From Parietaria judaica (taxonomy: Eukaryota; Streptophyta; Magnoliopsida; Rosales; Urticaceae): 64,000 bases of DNA. The DNA lies in NCBI GenBank assembly GCA_954871525.1, contig CATOZS010000075.1, forward strand, positions 1 to 64,000. The letters are read 5' to 3'. The notes below the pieces were generated by a model that saw nothing but the letters and a program-made list of their open reading frames with translations, was not told the origin of the DNA and searched no databases. The position numbers were made by a program, and so were the translations under genes. Below, in pieces: positions 12,243 to 23,782 of this stretch. How positions within the stretch are numbered: position 1 is the first letter of the stretch; the number at the start of each line of letters is the position of its first letter.

Positions 12243-13685
12243 CTGATCCCATTTTTGCTTCTAGTGATCATCTGGTGAGCATTTGAAGGTACAGTTGGAG
12301 CTTCTTCTAGTAGAGAGTCAATAACTGAAGTGCTTTCAGAGGGAGCAGGAGATGAAGCTTGAACAATGGGGACAATAGCATTGGTAAAGGAAGAGTGCTG
12401 ATCATAACTGAAGGAAGGGGTATTTTCGGAAATGTTCAAACTTTGTGTATCGGGAGAAATTTGTGAGTTCTCTGATTCAGTAGAAAAACTGATAGGCTCA
12501 GGTGAGGTAGGCATATGTTGAGAAGTATGGAATGTGTCTGTGGGGACTATAGGAGGATTTGCTGAGGGAAAGCTCAGTATCGGGTTTGTTGTGGTATTTG
12601 GAGACTGAGAGGAGTAAGGGAAACTGTCTTCACTGAAAATTACATTGCGACTTATAAACAGCCTTCCTTCCTTGCTTAAGCACTTGTACCCTTTGTGGTT
12701 GATAGAGTAGCCCAGAAACGTGCATTGCTTGCTTCTGTACTCCAATTCGTGCTTGTTGTAGGGCCTCAAATTCGGGTAACACGCACATCCAAAAGTGCGA
12801 AGAGATAAGTATTCTGGAACTTTGTTAAAGAGAACTTCAAGAGGAGATTTCCCATAAAGAACATCAGTTGGAAGCCGGTTTGATACATAGACAGAGGTCC
12901 GGAAAGCTTCATCCCAGAATTTGAGAGGCAGGGATGCCTTGTGAAGCAAGGTAAGTCCGTGCTCGATGATTGTCCTGTGTTTGCGCTCAGCAACACCATT
13001 CTGTTGTTGTGTGTGAGGGCAGGAAACTTTGTGTAGAATTCCATGCTTGGAAAGGAAGCCTTGAAGAGCTTGAAACTCACCTCCCCAATCCGATTGTAAG
13101 GACACAATAGAGGTTTGAAACTGCTTTTCAACTTGAGTTTTAAATTGTTCAAAGACTTGATGAACATCACTTTTAAGTTTGAGCAAAAAGATCCACGTAT
13201 AACGAGAGAAGGCATCAATAAAAGAGACATAGTATTTGTAGCCATTGTGAGATAAGATGGGAGAAGCTCCCCATAAATCGGAATGAATAAGTTCTAAGGG
13301 CTTTTTATACACAGAATTGGACACGGGAAATGGCAGTCTGTGTAATTTTCCATGATAGCATGATTCACAAAAGTGAGACACATTTTTATTCACCATGGAA
13401 GGATTACATTGAGAAAGAACTTTACGGACTACTTTAACAGATGGATGTGCTAACCTATTGTGCCACAAATCAAAAGTATTATAAGAAGAGACAGAGTTTA
13501 CATTGATAGGAAAGAAATCGGTAAGGCTATCGTGTGGACTAGAAAACTTGAAGTTGGAGAGTAAGTTGAAACTGGAAGAGTCAAAGCAGTAGAGCCCATC
13601 CTTGAGCACTCCCTCTATGACAATTTCACGTGTTTGACTGTTTCTGACAAGACAAAAGTCAGCGTGAAATTCGAAGAAGACACCA
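12243..13685 (-). pseudogene. Copia integrase segment of pol
   Basis: Contains the GAG-pre-integrase/HHCC zinc region (HNRLAHPS ... CESCYHGK) and the integrase core. Catalytic positions are visible as D in DLWG, D in LQSDWGGEF and E in NGVAERKHR. A serine- and proline-rich linker follows, ending in a TRSKNGISK motif, after which the nested solo LTR starts at 12237. The terminal ~40 residues of the apparent ORF (to 12122) are LTR read-through, not copia protein. The Trp in SDWGGEF replaces the usual Asn, a likely decay mutation. Confidence 0.88.
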
Positions 13686-14917
13686 TTATCTTTGCAGAAC
13701 TGTGCAACAGATAACAGGTTCTTTTTTTATAGAGGGAACAAGTAATAATTTGTGCAAATGAAAGGTTTTACGAGTACGTGAAGAGTGTAACTGAGAATAG
13801 CCAATTTTAAGGATTGACAAACCTGCATCGTTGCCGACATGGACTTGGCTTGGTCCCGCAAAGTCTTGGCCACTTTGCATATTGCGAGGGTCAGGTGTCA
13901 CATGGTGTGTAGCTCCCGAGTCCGGATACCAATCAAGATCTTCAGTGATCTCTGGAGAAGAGAAATCCATGTGAGCTTGTGGAGCAGTCCCTCTGCTACG
14001 TCCAAGGAGATTGGCTGGGATTTGAAAAGTTTGATCAAATCGATAGTAGCATTCAGCCACAATATGACCTATCTTTCCACAAAGCTGACACTGTGGCTTT
14101 GAATCCAGATTCCAGGCCTGTCTGCCATAGCTTCTTCCTCCACGAGCATAACCTCTCTGATTTGGACGGCCACGCCAGGTGTTTCCTCCACGAATTAACT
14201 GCGAAGATCCTCTGAAAGAATTAGGAGAAGCACTGCTTGTGACTTGCGTGCTTGTATTTGCCACATAGTTGGCTGAAATGCCTAGATCCACAGCTCTTGT
14301 AGCTCTGTCACGCCTAGCATCTCGAGACAGGAGTAAAGATTCAATTGTCTCCACCGTGTACTGATTCGTACTAAATTCAAACGAAGTTATGAAAGATTCA
14401 AACTCCGGAGGCAATCCATTGAGGATCGCGTCGATATGGTCTTCAGTGGAAAGAAGGATTCCTACTGAGTTCAGAGAATCAACGATCCCTTTCACCTTTG
14501 CGAGATACTCGAGCAAAGATGATCCATCTTTTCTGACGTTTTGAAGCTCGATCTTCAGCTGCCTGGTCCTTGATCTTGTCTGAGACATGAAGAACTGGCC
14601 AATTCTATTCCACAGAGCAAAGCTCAAGTCACATCCAACCATCTTAGGAAGAAGAGGATCAGAGATCGAAGTCAAGATCCAACAAGTTAGAAGGTGATCC
14701 TGTTTCTTGTAGTGAATGTAAGCTTCGTTCATCGGGCCAGAAACATTGAAGGCATGAGATCTTTGTTGAAGATGTATTCCTCGAGGCCATGGCCACACAC
14801 AGCAGAAAGAACTTGTTGTTTCCATACAAGAAAGTTAGTTTCACTTAGCTTGATCGAAAGAGAGTGGCTGAACTGGACAAGGCTTCCACTGCCATTGTTG
14901 TCGCTGGAGTTCGCCAT
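13686..14917 (-). pseudogene. Copia gag and protease, frameshifted
   Basis: The frame opens at 14917 (MANSSDNNGSG) and moves to another frame near 14750. A gag core follows, then a zinc knuckle of form CX2CX4HX4C (CQLCGKIGHIVAEC) and a protease active-site region with DSGATHH. The frame is lost again near 13720, next to a T run, before the integrase segment. Gag packages the element RNA and the protease cuts the polyprotein. At least two frameshifts make it non-functional as read. Confidence 0.88.
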
Positions 14918-15150
14918 TGATGCAAGCTTGAAGATCTCAGATTTGGGTCAGATCTGAGGCTCTGATACCATGAAATGTATCTGGACAGAAGAGAGAGAGA
15001 GAGGATAGAGAAACCAGTAACAGAAAACTGGTGTGGATATTTTCGTGTATTATTCTGTTAGAACAAGGACATATATATAGTTACAATAATTGCAGCATAA
15101 GTCCCTATTACAATACTATCGGCATAAGTACTAGGTACTCTATCAGGCTC

Positions 15151-15788
15151 GACACGTGTTAGCTGTTGGAAGTATGGTTCCGAAAGAAAGTGACTTCGGT
15201 TCGCCAGTTCAGGCTCAACTCCTCGCTTTACGTTAGCGGACCTACGAATCTGTTAACAGAACATCGTGAGTTTCTTAACATTTTTGTGCAAGTTTTTCTT
15301 TAACTTAATTATCTTATCTAACCACAAAATGTGACTTTAAATAGTCTATCCATCCTATGGATAAAACACATAGCTCAGAGATACGCATTTTTTTTTCTCT
15401 ATGTCCTTATGATGATCTTTTGGTCCAGTTTTTGTCGAAACCCTACACATGCTAAACATAAAATGACCGATAATTTGCTAGTTTTAACTATCTGTGTCAT
15501 AGAGGTATACGCCCATTACGATATCGTTGTTTATGATTATCGTGGCGTAGATTTGAAAAAAGTTAAACTCGTGTCCCACTTCGATTAAGAAAGAATCCTT
15601 GTTATTGAGGTACAATCTTCCGCATTGGGTCAATAAACGCAGCCCCCAGATTTTTTTTATACAATTAATCTGTTATTCTCTAAAATAAGAGAAGTTCCGT
15701 CTACCTATAGGCATAGGCGTGAGCAGCCAAAGGTTGGCCGCATCCACGAAACGTGAGTCCAAATGGGCGTCGGCGCGGCTTTGGACAA
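15151..15788. other. Remainder of GC-rich block, then AT-rich spacer
   Basis: About 110 bp continue the GC-rich block seen at 7380-7726. The rest is AT-rich with short ORFs (for example 15331-15588) that show no recognisable motif. Around 15700-15785 is a GC-richer stretch of unknown nature. Confidence 0.35.
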
Positions 15789-16080
15789 CACTGTTCTACT
15801 ACGTAGAAGATTATAGTAACTTATATTATGAAAACACTTCTTCTTAATGTCTTTACATATACTTATTACAGACTCAGAAGTTTATTCAATGAACTTATAA
15901 ATCCCAACAAGTACATCGCAATGAAAAAGCAGATAGTTGTAAGACAATTACTAATATCACAACATCGTTACTGTCCAGTACTGGCCATTATAGTACTCTT
16001 TAAGAGAGTAAGATTTATTTTGTAGACATCCATGAACAAACTCACACACACATATTTATATATATATATATATAGATATA
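15789..16080 (-). repeat. P450 downstream flank, duplicated at 30591-30910
   Basis: Read on the minus strand, the DNA just past the P450 3' end matches 30591-30910 over about 300 bp. Shared words include ACTCTCTTAAAGAGTACT, TCTTACAACTAT, GCTTTTTCATTGCGAT and TTCATTGAATAAACTT. No terminal inverted repeats or target duplication were found, so this looks more like a segmental copy than a transposon. Confidence 0.65.
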
Positions 16081-16096
16081 TTCAATAAGCTTATGC

Positions 16097-16102
16097 TTTA
16101 TT
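16097..16102 (-). terminator. Poly(A) signal AATAAA of the P450 gene
   Basis: On the minus strand AATAAA lies about 25 nt past the stop codon (16127-16129). It is a plausible polyadenylation signal; the cleavage site is not known. Confidence 0.45.
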
Positions 16103-16126
16103 ATTCGACCGAAAGTCAAATACTTG

Positions 16127-18873
16127 TTATTTGTTGATCTTGATCACGTTTGCCACGCAATTGTCTGAAGGGCTTGGCAGTGGCAAGTATCTTAGTGGCG
16201 CAGTAGGATTAAGAAGTTCAACCCTGCAAACAAAATCCATGTAAGAGAGAGAGAAATCTTGTTACGTTTAAGTACTACGTACATTCTATTTTTAGAACAT
16301 TAAAATTTACTTTATGTATTTTCAAGCTATTTATTAATTTTACAATCAAATCAATTTAAATGGCGGCATAAGTACCACCCAAAGTCTTTGAAAAGTTAAC
16401 ATTAAGTTTCCATTCTTTTTTGGGTGGCGAAAGTTGTCAGATACTTATTTTGTGTATTCCGTCATAGTTTCGTCCAGAACCGCGCCACACGTTTCGTTTT
16501 TTAAACTCATTGAATACAATATACTATTATTTATCACTGATAAAATCAATTTTAACTTTTTTTAATTATAAATGGTATACTTAATAGGTGTAAAAATGTG
16601 ACACATGATGAGATTCGGGGTGGAAACATAACGGAAGATATAAAATAAGAGTTTGACAACTTTCGCCATCCAAAAAAAAAAGGAATTTAATGTTAACTAA
16701 TTTTAAAAGACTTTGGGTACTTAAACCGCCTTTTTCCCTTTTATATATATACAAGAGAAATTGAAGTGGTTATTTGAATAGGATGAGGATTAATTATAAT
16801 GTAAAGAATGACCCACTTGTAGTAAAGGAGAAAATGATGGAGGAATATGGATATTTCTAGCTTGGCCAAGTCAGAACCAGGGCATAATCTACTTCCAATT
16901 CCAAAGGGTAGAAAAGTCCCTGGCCTTGGCGTATGATTCTGCAAATCAATAAGCGTCAAAAATTAAATGATATGTATCTATTATATATATATATATATTA
17001 AAAGAGTTTAAATAGAACAATATTGTAATTCAACTCACTTCCCATCTTTCAGGATCAAATTTCTCTGGGTTTTGATAAGTTTGAGAATCCATGTGGACTC
17101 CCCTATTCCACACCAACACTTTCCATCCTTTTGGTATAGTATATCCTACGTTTTTCATTAAAAATAAAGCAACATTAAACAAAAATATACAATAATGGAT
17201 GGAGTCATAGTAGCCTATATTTTCTATATATAGAATGATTTAAATTGTTTCCCCTTCTATGCATATGATGATAACTCACCGTTAACTTGAACATCAACTT
17301 TTGCTTCTCGGAAATTAGTGAAATTGAGACTAGTTCTGCGAAGCGTCTCATCAATGACCTAATTAAGCATTCAAACCATATATACATAAACAACGGCTAA
17401 TTATAGCTAAAAAAAATCAAATAGTTCACATGAAAAGTTCATGGTGTGCATATAGCTTTACTTTGGAAAGATATGGCATTTGTTTAATTTCCTGCAGAGT
17501 AAGTCCTTGTTGAGTGGACGGTCTTCTCCTCATGATTTCTTCTTGTTCTTCCTGAAAAATTGATTTTTTTTTTTTTAACTTGACAAACGTGATGAAGTGT
17601 TATCGTACAATTTATGGATATTATATCGCAAAAAATAATGAAAACAGACCTTGGCTTGTGCTAAGAAGTGGGGGTTTTGTGTGAGATAAATGATGGCCCA
17701 CAAAGCGCTATGAGCAGAGCTTTCATGACCAGCGAACAAGAATACTAATAATAAATCTATGATATCTTCATCTTCTAGTTGCTTTCCTTCTTCATCTTGT
17801 ACTCCCATTAACAGGTCTACCATGTCTTTCTTATTCTCATCGCCGTTACACCTTATCCTCTCCCTCTTTTCGTCCAACACATTCTGAAGAATCTTCACCA
17901 GCTTCTTTCTTGACTGCCCATACAGTCATAAATTGCATTATATTATGTCTGACTGTCTGTGTGTGTATATATATACATATATAAATTTTCTTATGTGAAA
18001 AACATAATACAATAAGTTACCTGAAGGGCTTTGTGGAAAGCAAAGCCAGGAAAGTTGATGACCTGGGACTTTAAGCCAGCCATCAAGTCTCCGCAGAGCT
18101 CCCTGACTTCCTGAATACCAGCATCGGAGCCGGGTCCCATGAAAACAGTGGTGATGACCTTGAAAGCGGCCTTGCGGAACTCGGTGAGGAGCTCGACGGG
18201 GCTGCTGGAGATTGACCAGTGTTGCAAATGGTCGACGACAATGCGCTCGATGCAAGGGATGTAGAGGGCGAGGGCTTCGTGGCCGGTGATGGGTGAGGTG
18301 GTGATGCGACGCAGGCGCTTGTGCTCGGCGTCGGAGATGTTGTGAAACGTCCGGCGGCCCATGAGGAGGATGGTGGCCTTTGGGTAGCCCGGCTTGAAGT
18401 TCTCCTCGTCGCTCATCACTTTCCGGCATGTCTCCGGGGCGCAAACTATGATGCTAGGGTTTCCGAAAAGATAGGTCCGGTAAATACCAGTCTGTCCGTA
18501 TCTATCATTATTACACAAAAAAAGAAAAACAGAAGTTCATTATGGATGGCAAGGCCGCTAGTAATATTCGGAATTGTGAATCATACATGTAATCATCGGA
18601 TTTGAACTTAAAAAAGCGAGAAGTAACAGACCTGGAAACAAGATCGGAAATGAATGAATCGGGATTGGCGGATTTGAAAGCTCGGAGGAACGTGAAGAGA
18701 TTGCCGATAATGGGCCAGCCCATGTCTCCAGGTGGAAGAGGCCGGTTTTTGGCGTTCTTTCGCAAGCGAGCAACGTAATGCCATTCATTGAATCTCCTAA
18801 GAAATCCAAACACAAACACAAAACCACACAATAGAGCGGAGAGAATCATTGGCCACATCGAATCCAGCTCCAT
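16127..18873 (-). CDS. Cytochrome P450, CYP88 family, probable triterpene oxidase
   Basis: Eight exons join in frame to 493 codons: 18632-18873, 18021-18501, 17650-17913, 17462-17551, 17280-17358, 17039-17145, 16817-16938, 16127-16223. All introns are GT-AG. The protein has an N-terminal membrane anchor (about residues 8-25), hinge LPPGDMGWP (46-54), I-helix AGHESS (302-307), K-helix ETLR (363-366), FDPERW (415-420) and heme loop [10 protein letters not shown] (433-442, Cys440). Length and these motifs fit an intact, ER-bound monooxygenase. The PPGDMGWP hinge, SRLCPG(S)[10 protein letters not shown] and C-terminal DNC motif are CYP88 marks. Known members oxidise ent-kaurenoic acid (CYP88A) or triterpenes (legume CYP88D, cucurbit CYP88L). 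The phrases FGNPSIIVC and LFAGHES point to the triterpene group by memory-based comparison. Substrate is inferred from the cyclase 39.5 kb away; a gibberellin role is the alternative. Confidence 0.93.
16358..16737. mobile_element. MITE inside intron 7 of the P450 gene
   Basis: Terminal inverted repeats of roughly 100 bp: the left arm (GGCGGCATAAGTACC, AAAGTCTTTGAAAAGTTAAC, GGGTGGCGAAAGTTGTC) is mirrored on the right (AAAGACTTTGGGTACTTAA, GACAACTTTCGCCATCC). It has no ORF. A related copy sits at 54590-54832. It accounts for most of the 593-bp intron 7 (16224-16816), and splice sites either side remain intact. Confidence 0.75.
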
Positions 18874-18957
18874 GATCGTCTTATAGTTGTTTAAGAGTTA
18901 CTTCTTGATCTTTTAGTTCTAGTGTATGATTGATACTGGGTTTTGGTGCTGAGTGGG

Positions 18958-18965
18958 TATTTATA
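18958..18965 (-). promoter_or_regulatory. Putative TATA box of the P450 gene
   Basis: TATAAATA on the minus strand, 85 nt upstream of the ATG at 18873, in an AT-rich leader context typical of plant promoters. Position and sequence only; no transcript evidence. Confidence 0.55.
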
Positions 18966-19399
18966 GGCCTCTTTGAGTGAGTGGTGGTTAATCACTCGCA
19001 TTCATTTGCCCCGGGAGCGAGAAGTCATAATAGCTATTAGCTGCTATTGCTTCTTTTTTTCTTTTTCTTTTTTTAAGTATCGTAACTAATTGTTAATTAA
19101 ATGAGACTATTATCATGAACCAATCTCGGAATCGAAGATAGTTTAAAGTTAAAACTTACCTAGCTATAATATTGTGGAGCGAAATTTAAATTAAGACTCC
19201 TTGATGTCCTAATATGGTAAAGTACCCAAATTAACTAATCACAATGTGTATATATACTGCTTCTTCTTAACCAGATTTACACAAAATCACTTTGTGATCC
19301 CTAATCCTAAGGTTTATAAGTTTATTCTTCATATCAATTATGCATAGCTGTCATCTCTCTATATTCGACGAATGAGAAATAAATTTTCAATAATGCATA
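18966..19399. other. P450 upstream region, no gene
   Basis: AT-rich sequence between the P450 TATA box and an LTR that starts at 19400. It is presumably the P450 promoter region. No further elements could be assigned with confidence. Confidence 0.35.
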
Positions 19400-20342
19400 T
19401 GTTAGGACTGATTTTTCCCCAATAAATTTTGGCCCAAAAACGTCCTTCCGGAAGCTCATATCTTAAAACCCAGAAGCCCAAAAAATGCGAAAACAACTTT
19501 AACTATCACGGTAAAGGTTAAATAATAAAACGCACCGTTCGCACACCATAACAAGATCTCGAATTGAGTTGCGCACCGTACGACGCGCAAGCACGAACCA
19601 TACGTGCGCATATCATACAGCGGGCACGAACCGTATGGTGTGCAGTGGCTAAAACATCAATATTTTATTGCAACGAGGTCCTCGACCGCTCCTAAAAATA
19701 AGAGCTTCATTTCAACAAAATGGTAACTCAGAAAATCGGTTTCTAACGCTCGTTATAGCTATAAAATCATTGTATTCTTTTTCTTATAAATATTCGACTA
19801 GCATCGGAGCGAAGGAGGTAACTAGAGCGGAATCGCCGGAGGAATCGCCGACTTCCCAGAGGAAGGTCTGAGCGCCATCCGACTTCCATCTCTGCCATCG
19901 ACCCCCGGCTTGCCCAAGCAAGCTCAGGTACGCACCCCCAATCGCCCACGTTGAACTCTGTGATGACCTGATCCCAGTTGACTACAAGGGTATGTAGGCA
20001 GCCTCGGGGTATGTGACGACGTGCGGCATCATATTTCATCACATGCCGGCTTTCCCCGGCATGAAAAACTCAAGCGTCGACCTGCCTACGAAGGTTCCGG
20101 CTCTCAGCGGTAGCCTACCTATATCCCGAATCATGTCCGACCGCTAAGGCGGAGGTACATGGACTTTGTGGTAACAGGTCGGAGGACCCGGTTCGGGTCT
20201 GACGGTTAGCGGATGGTCCGATCCGCTCCGCAAGAATATTGAACCAAGCCTCTAGCCCAGAAAAGTCAACAAACAGTGATGGGCCCGACCCATTATCACA
20301 ACATGGGCCGCTACGGTGTTTGATCCATTTTTGGCATCAACA
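19400..20342 (+). mobile_element. Solo LTR, same family as 26026-26837
   Basis: Begins TGTTAGGACTG and ends GATCCATTTTTGGCATCAACA (TG...CA type). It shares with 26026-26837 the ends, a GCGCACCG-rich segment, an 'aacggtaact...aacgctc' stretch and a 'cgactaat/gcgtcggag' segment. It also contains GTGATGACCTGATCCC and GTATGTAGGCAGCCTCG, a signature present in the LTRs at 34478 and 38090. The flanking bases do not form a clear 5-bp duplication. It lies within 0.5 kb of the P450 promoter. Confidence 0.65.
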
Positions 20343-21690
20343 CGTATCAACTCCCAATTTTATTTTTTTTACCAATCACAACATTGTAATTAATTCTAAC
20401 ATGTAGACGGTAGTCCGGGCCGGCCTTGAACTAATTGGGGCTGTGAACAGTGATTTTGGGGCTTATCAAAATTCCAAAAAATTAAATAAAAGTTTAAAAA
20501 TTTAGAATATATACTTATATATCTTGTTTTGGGCCCTAATCAATACTTTTTTTTTCCTCATTAACTATAGGCCTGTGCCTATGTCTATGACATCTCTTGA
20601 AGACCGGCACTTTTTCTCATTATTATGCCTATGTATAACAAAACAATGATTTTCAGTTATGAATTATGAACTTATAAATAGTCAATGGAGATATTAGCGG
20701 CATATATTCTCAGCTTATGACTATCTTGATGTACTTATATCCAAAAAAAATTATTAGATACACCCAACATAAATTCTTATTTTCCTATCATATATACCAT
20801 CCAGACGTTAAATAAACCAATAAACATCTTCAGACAATATCTAATACTAAATCTGACACCGAGTTAATTTATTCATCGTTACCCTCTTCATCGACTTATC
20901 CGAAGACGCTAACTCGATTAATTAAAGCCTCCAATAATATATCTAATAATTACGAAACAAGAACTTGAGGGTATGTTCTAAAAAAAATAAGATATAAGTG
21001 CACCAAGTATGATAACTTTGAAGCATATGTCACTAATATTTCTAATAAATATATCATAGGATTATTTGCGGCAAAATATCAATTTTGTACATTTTGTAGC
21101 ACTTATATACCTAAGATTTGGGCTGAAATATTTATCCGTCATCTGCTGATCGCAACCGTATCCTATTCGCTACGCTACAAAATATCAGTTTTTTTTAATC
21201 CATTTTTAATCAATCGCTTAATATGGTTATGCAGAATATAATATATATCTAAATAAATTTTTTGTACTTTTATTTATTTATATATTAAAGTCAAGTGCCC
21301 TCCAGCCCTATAACCAACCCTGCTCGGGGTACATGCGAAAGTCAACAAATCCATTCAAGAGAATTGCCGAACTTGAAGAGAAAATTTAAAGATTTGATTT
21401 GGGCTTCTCATTTGTTCACAGAAGTTAGCAATTATAGCGATCTAATTACTAGGGTTTTAGTCTTATTTTTTCAATAAATAGTTATCATTGAACGCATAGT
21501 TTTTCCCTAATTCATGCACTTTGTAAAAAAAATTATTATCATTACGAAGAACTTTTCTCCAATTTTCTTCTTCTTGCCGTACTTTTCTTCCTGCAGGAAA
21601 GTGAGTTTATTTTGTGTTGTGTGGCTTCTTCTTGTCGTTTCTTCTTCTTGTCTTCTTGTCATTTTTAGCACTTAAATTCATAATTTTTAG
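20343..21690. other. AT-rich intergenic stretch with transposon scraps
   Basis: No gene recognised. Near 20410-20610 a segment bounded by 'gggccggccttg' and 'gaagaccggcac' looks like a degraded DNA element. Near 21060 the phrase 'atttgcggcaaaatatc' matches a word seen in many small repeats of this window. Confidence 0.35.
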
Positions 21691-21709
21691 GCGGAAAAGA
21701 CCTATTTTA

Positions 21710-22110
21710 AATTTTTATTAGGGATATTACTCGCAAAAAAAAAAAACATAAAAGTTTATAAACGTATCTCAAAAAAGACCATCTTTTTTTCTGCGACATA
21801 AAGGGCTAATGTCTCAAAAAAAAATGTCATTTGTTAGTTTACCGCATTTTGTTATTATTTAATAGGAGTATTATATATCAAACTTTGGTAGAAGATGAAA
21901 GATCCTCATATCTTTTTTTTGCGGCATAAGTAACCATTATTGCAAAAAGTGTTAGTTTACCACATTTTATTCTTATTTAGTAGAGAAATTACTTATCATA
22001 CTTCGGTAAAACATCCTCATATTTTTTGTGGCATTAGTAACCATTGTCTCAAAATATGCTATTTGTTTTTGAAGCATAAATACCTAAAATTTAAAGAGAA
22101 ATTGTAATAG
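21710..22110. repeat. Degenerate tandem repeat, unit ~120 bp
   Basis: Units carry 'tttgttagtttacc(g/a)catttt(g/a)tt', 'cttatttagtagag' and 'catat(c)ttttttgcggcataagtaaccatt'. Two to three copies are visible. It is related to the element at 2330-3090. No coding potential. Confidence 0.45.
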
Positions 22111-22565
22111 CCACATTCACATGTTTACACTGCATTTTAGCAAACTTAAAGTTTTTATTTGCAAAATAGTCAAACATTAGCTATTTTGTCAATGGTTGAT
22201 ATGATTATAATGGTTATTATTATTATTATTATTATTATTTATAATAGTTAATTAATTATTTTATAAATATTAACTAAATATTAGTTATTTTGTCAATTTT
22301 AAAAAATCAATTTAACTATTTAGTTTAAGCTCCCAAATTTAAATTCAATACAGAAAAGAGCAACATAGTTGTGGGACCTATTGTCGTGGACTCTTAAAAA
22401 TAGGTCACGGTCGATTAACAAAATACACTTATCGACACAAAAATGAGAACTTACAAAAGGCACTTTTGTACATATGACATATCGGGGAAAAAGTAGCCTA
22501 CTTTGGATTAACTGGGCAGGCCAAAGAGAATTTATAGTGGCTAATGGCTGTATTTATTAAGTTTT

Positions 22566-23245
22566 TGAGTAAAACGATAAAGAAAATGATAGAGAAGATA
22601 GAGAGAGAAATCAAGAATGAACATTAAAATCTTATTGAATGAATGAATCAGAATGATTCTATTGAATTGGTTACAAATGATACAAGAGAGCCTTATATAT
22701 AGGCAGCACTCTGTACAATACAATAGTACAAGGTAAATGAAAGTACAAAGTACAAAAATGAAATAAACAGTGGAGATCAGCTTCGATGAAGGATGAAAGA
22801 GAAGTTGGTCGATGAAGCCTTGCTCGGAGAAATTGTTCGACGAAGGAAGTCTCTCGATGATGATAATGAGGAAGCTAGCCTCTGCGAAAGCCTGCTCGAG
22901 AGAAGTAGCTCGAGGTTTGATGAGGAGCTGCTCGAGGTTTGATGAACCTGCTCGAGGAGTGAGAGGAGATGCTCGATGAAATCTCCTCGATGAGGTCAGC
23001 TCGTGAATGTTGGTCGTCAATATAAGGTCGACGAGATTGTCTCGATTTGGTAGAGCTACGAGAGAGAATCTCGAGAAGAACATAGTATCACTGAAACAGC
23101 GAGGAAGGTCGAGGGGCTTATCGACCTTGAACATTTAGACTTAGAATCTTCCTTATTCATCCGGAAACAAGTCTTTTGAACATAACATGTTGGTGAGCTA
23201 TGTTGACTTGTCGATGAGCTCTGTTGACTTCCTAAATGTTACTCA
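22566..23245 (-). mobile_element. LTR-like sequence, no partner found
   Basis: The plus strand begins TGAGTAAAACG and ends ATGTTACTCA, giving TG...CA with inverted TGAGTAA ends. On the minus strand a TATATAAGGC promoter word near 22690-22700 is followed by a plausible leader. The U3 part carries repeated 'ctcgag(g)' words (22890-22990). There is no matching second LTR and no convincing target duplication. A 197-codon minus ORF is probably spurious. Confidence 0.5.
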
Positions 23246-23289
23246 CTCTATATTCTTGATAATAGTTACTAAAGTTAATTGATGGTGGT

Positions 23290-23559
23290 TAGAGCTGAAT
23301 TTCACGGCGTCGCGACCCGTCGCGGTGAAATCGCCGGAGATCGCCAAAGTGCACGTCGCGATGCATCGCGATGGAGTTGAGAGAGAGAGAGAGAGAGAGA
23401 CTGTGAGACGGAGAGAGAGGGAGAGGCATCACGTCGCCACGATGCCCCACGTTCGCGATTGATCGCGATTACATCCTCCGAATCGCGATGCGTCGCGATT
23501 CCCCGAAAACGTCGTGATGCGTCGCGAACGGCGTTCATTCGTCGTCAACTACAGCTCTA
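23290..23559. mobile_element. GC-rich hAT MITE with TCGCGA subterminal repeats
   Basis: A 270-bp element starts TAGAGCTGAATTT and ends CTACAGCTCTA, flanked by 8-bp duplications ATGGTGGT (23282-23289) and ATGGTGAT (23560-23567). It is packed with CGTCGCGA/ATCGCGAT words around a GAGAGA tract. The same ends and words occur in the hAT transposon at 44528-48419 and in the fragment at 53525-54190, so this is a non-autonomous relative of that transposon. Confidence 0.85.
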
Positions 23560-23782
23560 ATGGTGATTGACCCATATTTCCATCCAAAATCTGTAACACC
23601 CTTAGTCAAATCAAAGTACTGACGTGGCTTCCCTTGACTAGCATATGACATGTCACGTCACTATTTTATCAATAATTTTTTTAATATTTTATTTTGAAAA
23701 TTATATTTATTCTTTAGTTAATATTTATTGAATATTAACTAACAATAGTATTAAAATATTTATTATATGTGTGTATATCACT

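Larger units (their letters stand above)
7727..15145 (-). mobile_element. Ty1/copia LTR retrotransposon, interrupted by a solo LTR
   Basis: Near-identical LTRs (7727-7905, 179 bp; 14971-15145, 175 bp) read TGAAATG...TATCA on the plus strand and are flanked by perfect GGCTC duplications (7722-7726, 15146-15150). On the minus strand the 5' LTR is followed at once by a primer site TGGTATCAGAGC (initiator-Met tRNA type, 14959-14970). A polypurine tract CTTGAGGGGGGA (7906-7917) precedes the 3' LTR. Order gag, protease, integrase, RT, RNase H identifies copia. Without the nested 2,754-bp LTR the element is about 4.66 kb. LTR similarity suggests a recent insertion, yet the reading frame is broken in several places. 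Confidence 0.95.

Noticed and set aside
17938..18827. Alternative-frame ORFs across P450 exons (168 and 89 codons on the minus strand, 94 on the plus)
   Set aside because: They are shadows of exons 1 and 2. The joined frame with all P450 motifs is clearly the real one.
22541..23134. 197-codon minus-strand ORF
   Set aside because: It spans a LTR-like block including its promoter word and leader, and its sequence is low-complexity without motifs.
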